From Ferrovum sp. (lineage in GTDB: Bacteria > Pseudomonadota > Gammaproteobacteria > Burkholderiales > Ferrovaceae), in contig DAIDKJ010000037.1 in assembly GCA_027450105.1 (NCBI GenBank), positions 1 through 10,576 of the forward strand: a DNA stretch of 10,576 nt. The letters are read 5' to 3'. The notes beneath the pieces were generated by a model. That model was given only the letters and a program-made list of their open reading frames with translations. It made no database searches and was not told the DNA's origin. Both the position numbers and the translations under genes were made by a program. This document shows, piece by piece, positions 7,377 to 10,576 of this stretch. Each line of letters starts with the position of its first letter. Positions within the stretch are counted from its first letter, which is position 1.

Positions 7377-9402
7377 CGGGCGCGGAAGCCATGCCGTGGT
7401 GACGCAACAAGGCATCCAGAGTGGGTTTGCGTCCGCGAAAAGCCACGAAGGACTCCAGTGCCGGGCGACTGCCTCCCCGCGCCAAAATCTCAAGGCGAAA
7501 CCGTTCCCCAGTCTGGGGGTCGAGAATTCCGCGTTCTTCAAACAAAGCATAGGCGTCGGCCGAAAGAACCTCCGCCCACTTGTAACTGTAGTAGCCCGCA
7601 GCATAGCCCCCAGCAAAAATGTGGGAAAAACCATTGGGAAATCGCTGCCAATGCGGAGGGTGAATGACCGCCACTTCTGCGCGGATTTGTTGGAGCAAGG
7701 TCAAAGGGTCCGTTTCGGCCGGTGGTTCCATGTGGAGTTGCATGTCAAAAAGGGCAAACTCGATTTGGCGTACGGTTTGCATTCCACTTTGAAAATGCCT
7801 GGCAGCTAGCAGGCGTTCGAACAGAGCGCGAGGCAGAGGTTCTCCCGTCTCTACATGGGCGCTCATGTGCGACAAGACGCTCCATTCCCAGCAATAATTT
7901 TCCATGAACTGGCTGGGTAATTCCACGGCATCCCACTCCACGCCGTTGATACCGGAAATGGAAAGGTCCTCCATCTGGGTGAGCAAGTGATGTAATCCAT
8001 GTCCGAATTCATGAAATAAGGTGATCACTTCGTCATGGGTGAAAGTGGCGGACTGGTCTCCCAAGGGATGGGAAAAATTGCAGGTCAGATAGGCAACGGG
8101 GACTTGAATGCCGGATGTCTGACGGCGACGTGTAATGGCATCGTCCATCCAGGCACCGCCGCGTTTATCCTGACGCGCGTATAAATCCAGGTAGAATTGT
8201 CCGATGATTTCTCCAGTGGCGTTACGCAAGGCAAAAAAACGCACATCAGGATGCCATACGGGGGCCTCCATGGGGGTGACCTGCAAGCCGTAAAGCTGTT
8301 GAGTCAGGTGAAATAGGCCCTCGAGAACGCGGGGCTCTGGAAAATAGTGCTTTACTTCCAGATCCGAGAAGGCGTAACGCGCCACTCTGAGCTTTTCGGA
8401 AGCCCAGGTCACATCCCAGGGTTCCAAGGGCCCCATCTGTAACTGTTCGCGCGCAAAGGTTTGCAGTTCTTCCCAGTCCTGTAAGGCAAAGGGTTTGGCT
8501 TTGGCTGCCAGATCGCGTAAAAACGTCAAAACAGCCTGGGGTGATTCAGCCATTTTGGATTCGAGAGATAATTCTGAAAAATTGTTGAATCCGAGCATGG
8601 CGGCTTCCTCTGCGCGCAGATTCAAGATCTGCTTGATCAGGGGCGTGTTATCCCATTCCGGGTTGCCTTGCTCCGAAGCACGCGTGGCATAGTGCTGGTA
8701 CATGACTCGACGCAGTTCTCTGTTCTCGGCGTACTGCAGGACCGGGATGTAGCAGGGGGCATGCAGCGTCAGCTTCCATCCTGAGTCTCCTGTGGTCTGG
8801 GCAAGTTGTCGAGCAGCAGCGATGACTTCTTCCGGAAGACCGAGCAATTGGCTTTCATCATGCACGAGATACGAGAAGGCGTTGGTGGTATCCAACAGAT
8901 TTTGCTCGAATCGTGCCCCCGCGGCTGCAAGATCTTCCTGAATTTGCAGGAAGCGTTGCTTTTGTGCGGCGGGTAATTCGGCACCACCCAGACGAAAATC
9001 CCTCAATGCATTGTCAATGATCCGCCGGCGTGCTGTGGATAACAGCGTGTAAGCCGCTGAGTGATACAGATTTTTGTAGCCCTGGTAGAGGGTTTCGTTC
9101 TGAGACAGACCAGCCCAATAGTGGGTGATACGGGGCAGATTGCTGTTGTAAGCTTCTCGCAGTTCGGGGGTGTTGACGACGCTGTTGAGGTGCGATACCT
9201 GCCCCCAGGCACGAGACAAGCGCTCGTTTCCGTCTTCCAGGGGTTGGACGAAATTTTCCCAGGTGGGATCAGACGCTTGCAGGGACACTTGGACCAAAAT
9301 GGCTTGGTTTTCGGCCAACAATTGATCGATGGCCGGCGTAATATGCTCGGGCCGGATGCGTGAAAACTGGGGCAGACCAGAAAAATCGAGTAACGGGTTC
9401 AT
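7342..9402 (-). CDS. prlC: Oligopeptidase A, M3-family zinc metallopeptidase
   Basis: Cytosolic zinc endopeptidase that degrades short peptides, including cleaved signal peptides. It has 686 residues against 680 in E. coli PrlC, and similarity runs the full length. The zinc site is H464-E-F-G-H468 (complement of 7999-8013), with E494 in VELPSQFMEN as the third ligand. Also visible are WHPDVRFF, FYLDLYAR, KRGGAWMDD, PVAYLTCNF and FSHIFAGGYAAGYYSY, which shape the substrate cleft in M3 peptidases. I chose ATG 9402 because MNPLL and the following residues match the E. coli start, and AGGA lies four bases upstream. A TTG 21 codons earlier would add an unlike extension. About a dozen Ala/Pro/Ser residues extend beyond the usual C-terminus. 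The gene lies 98 bp after the dihydroorotase-like gene on the same strand, and its end overlaps the tonB-like gene by 35 bp tail to tail. Confidence 0.96.
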   Translation of the reverse strand: MNPLLDFSGLPQFSRIRPEHITPAIDQLLAENQAILVQVSLQASDPTWENFVQPLEDGNERLSRAWGQVSHLNSVVNTPELREAYNSNLPRITHYWAGLSQNETLYQGYKNLYHSAAYTLLSTARRRIIDNALRDFRLGGAELPAAQKQRFLQIQEDLAAAGARFEQNLLDTTNAFSYLVHDESQLLGLPEEVIAAARQLAQTTGDSGWKLTLHAPCYIPVLQYAENRELRRVMYQHYATRASEQGNPEWDNTPLIKQILNLRAEEAAMLGFNNFSELSLESKMAESPQAVLTFLRDLAAKAKPFALQDWEELQTFAREQLQMGPLEPWDVTWASEKLRVARYAFSDLEVKHYFPEPRVLEGLFHLTQQLYGLQVTPMEAPVWHPDVRFFALRNATGEIIGQFYLDLYARQDKRGGAWMDDAITRRRQTSGIQVPVAYLTCNFSHPLGDQSATFTHDEVITLFHEFGHGLHHLLTQMEDLSISGINGVEWDAVELPSQFMENYCWEWSVLSHMSAHVETGEPLPRALFERLLAARHFQSGMQTVRQIEFALFDMQLHMEPPAETDPLTLLQQIRAEVAVIHPPHWQRFPNGFSHIFAGGYAAGYYSYKWAEVLSADAYALFEERGILDPQTGERFRLEILARGGSRPALESFVAFRGRKPTLDALLRHHGMASAPVSASPASLPPG

Positions 9403-9500
9403 AATGTCCTGAAGTGAAAACGCGTGTTGGTTACGGTGTGCATGATGCAGGAGGAGCGCTGCCAAACAGGACCCCCCAGTATGGCCTCGACAGGATTACC
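9403..9500 (-). other. Intergenic gap between the pyrC-like gene and prlC
   Basis: The 98-bp gap holds the prlC ribosome-binding site and a small inverted repeat (TGCA-TCA-TGCA at 9440-9450). I see no convincing -35/-10 pair and no terminator. The gap is long enough for prlC to have its own promoter, but co-transcription from upstream is equally possible. Confidence 0.4.
9407..9410 (-). promoter_or_regulatory. Ribosome-binding site of prlC
   Basis: On the minus strand AGGA stands four bases before the ATG at 9402. The spacing is slightly short. It supports this start over the upstream TTG at 9465, which has no such site. Confidence 0.5.
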
Positions 9501-10576
9501 TCAGGCACGCGCATCCTCATAGATGGGGAAGCCACCTACAAGAGTGTGTGTGACTTTGCCGGTTAGGCGCAGATTCAGAAACGGCGTATTTTTTCCTTGG
9601 CTTTTGAGGGCAAGGGGGGTGACTTGCCACTCGCGTTCGGGATCGAAAATGCAAAGATCGGCCGGGCATCCCGGTTCGATTTTTCCGGCATCGATCCCCA
9701 GGATCCGGGCCGGGTCGGTGGTTATTCGGGCCAAGGCATGTGGCCACGGTACAGCGCATTCACGGGCCCATTTCAAGGTGAGTGGCAGCAAGAGTTCCAG
9801 CCCTGTGGCACCAGCTTCGGCGGCTTCAAAAGGAAGCTGTTTGGCATCCACATCCACGGGGGCATGATCGGACACGAGGGCATCCACCGTGCCGTCCAGC
9901 AGTCCCTGACGCAATGCATTGCGGTCTTGCTGGCTGCGCAAGGGAGGTGTGAGGTGGCAATGGGCATTGAAAAAACCAATGTCGTGTTCGCACAAATGCA
10001 AGTGATTGATGGAAATGTCGCAGGTTACAGGAAGGCCTTCCAGCTTGGCCAGACGCACAAGGTTGAGACCTTCTGCGCTGGAAATTCGGCACAGATGAAC
10101 GCATGCGCCGGTATGTCTAACCAAATGAAGGATGGTGGAAAGGGCGATGGTTTCCGCGCAGGTAGGAATCGCAGGCAGTCCCAAACGGGTAGCCACCTCC
10201 CCGTCATGGGCCACGCCACCTCGCGCCAGGTAGGCATCCTGGGGTTGCAGCCACACCGTAAAGCCGAAGGTGGAGGCGTAATCCAGGGCACGCGCCAACA
10301 CCTGGGTATCCATGAGTGGCGCGTTGGCCTGGGAAAATCCGACACAACCCGCCTCTCGCAACTCTCCCATTTCGGTCAGACGGCTGCCCTGCAATTGTTG
10401 GGTCAGTGCGCCCAAAGGGTAGACGTTGGTTTGGTTCCGCCCCTTGGCTCGGTATTTGAGCATTTCCACCAAGCCGGGCTCGTCCAGTGGAGGGTCTGTG
10501 TCCGGAGGGCAACACAGGCTGGTCACTCCGCCAACTGTAGCGGCAAACATTTCGCTTTCCAATTTTGCCAGGTATT
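9501..10576 (-). CDS. Dihydroorotase or dihydroorotase-like protein (class I), 5' partial
   Basis: Amidohydrolase-fold protein of the pyrimidine pathway. Active members cyclise carbamoyl-aspartate to dihydroorotate, while inactive relatives (PyrC', PyrX) serve as structural partners of aspartate carbamoyltransferase. The frame stays open to the right edge, so the start and the N-terminal HxH metal site lie outside. About 358 residues are visible of a usual 420-430. Marks in order are GGVTSLCCPPDTDPPLDEP, PLGALTQ, AGCVGFSQ, AETIAL, VHLCRISSAEG, HLHLCEHDIGFF, LTPPLRSQQDR, SDHAPVD (complement of 9852-9872) and GATGLELLLPL. In VHLCRIS (complement of 10080-10100) Arg stands where catalytic class I enzymes usually have a metal-binding His, so it may not be catalytic. 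I recall the same Arg in related betaproteobacterial proteins but cannot verify this. It lies upstream of prlC; a pyrB gene beyond the right edge would fit. The family is sure, the activity is not. Confidence 0.88.
   Translation of the reverse strand, partial: YLAKLESEMFAATVGGVTSLCCPPDTDPPLDEPGLVEMLKYRAKGRNQTNVYPLGALTQQLQGSRLTEMGELREAGCVGFSQANAPLMDTQVLARALDYASTFGFTVWLQPQDAYLARGGVAHDGEVATRLGLPAIPTCAETIALSTILHLVRHTGACVHLCRISSAEGLNLVRLAKLEGLPVTCDISINHLHLCEHDIGFFNAHCHLTPPLRSQQDRNALRQGLLDGTVDALVSDHAPVDVDAKQLPFEAAEAGATGLELLLPLTLKWARECAVPWPHALARITTDPARILGIDAGKIEPGCPADLCIFDPEREWQVTPLALKSQGKNTPFLNLRLTGKVTHTLVGGFPIYEDARA

Noticed and set aside
9403..9465. 21-codon N-terminal extension of PrlC from a TTG
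   Set aside because: It is unlike the family, begins with a rare start codon without a ribosome-binding site, and the ATG at 9402 matches the E. coli N-terminus and has AGGA upstream.

Overview
The window looks like ordinary housekeeping chromosome from a proteobacterium. It is tightly packed, moderately GC-rich, and carries no tRNA, rRNA, insertion sequence, CRISPR array or phage gene that I can see. The RNB nuclease followed by a short TonB-family protein, and the type of dihydroorotase-like protein, recall Betaproteobacteria and relatives such as Acidithiobacillia. I make that placement from memory of the families and hold it loosely.

Layout: the plus strand carries four genes in a row. 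These are metH (cobalamin-dependent methionine synthase, 5' end outside the window), mpl (murein peptide recycling ligase), an RNB-domain exoribonuclease and a TonB-like energy-transducer protein. The last three are very tightly packed: mpl and the RNB gene share one base (TGATG) and the RNB and TonB-like genes share four (ATGA), so they probably form one translationally coupled unit. The minus strand carries a dihydroorotase-like gene (5' end outside the right edge) followed by prlC (oligopeptidase A). The two groups converge, and the tonB-like and prlC coding ends overlap by 35 bp. No stretch of 300 bases lacks a gene; the only gaps are 34 bp (metH-mpl) and 98 bp (pyrC-like to prlC).

Functionally the genes are separate housekeeping tasks: methionine/folate metabolism, cell-wall recycling, RNA decay, envelope energy transduction, peptide degradation and pyrimidine synthesis. 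I found no convincing new system. The observation most worth checking is at the left edge. The first about 35 codons in frame with metH do not look like the matching part of the homocysteine-binding barrel, and a good ribosome-binding site with an ATG sits inside them. This suggests a rearranged or truncated metH, or an assembly join. Second is the Arg in place of an expected metal-binding His in the dihydroorotase-like protein.
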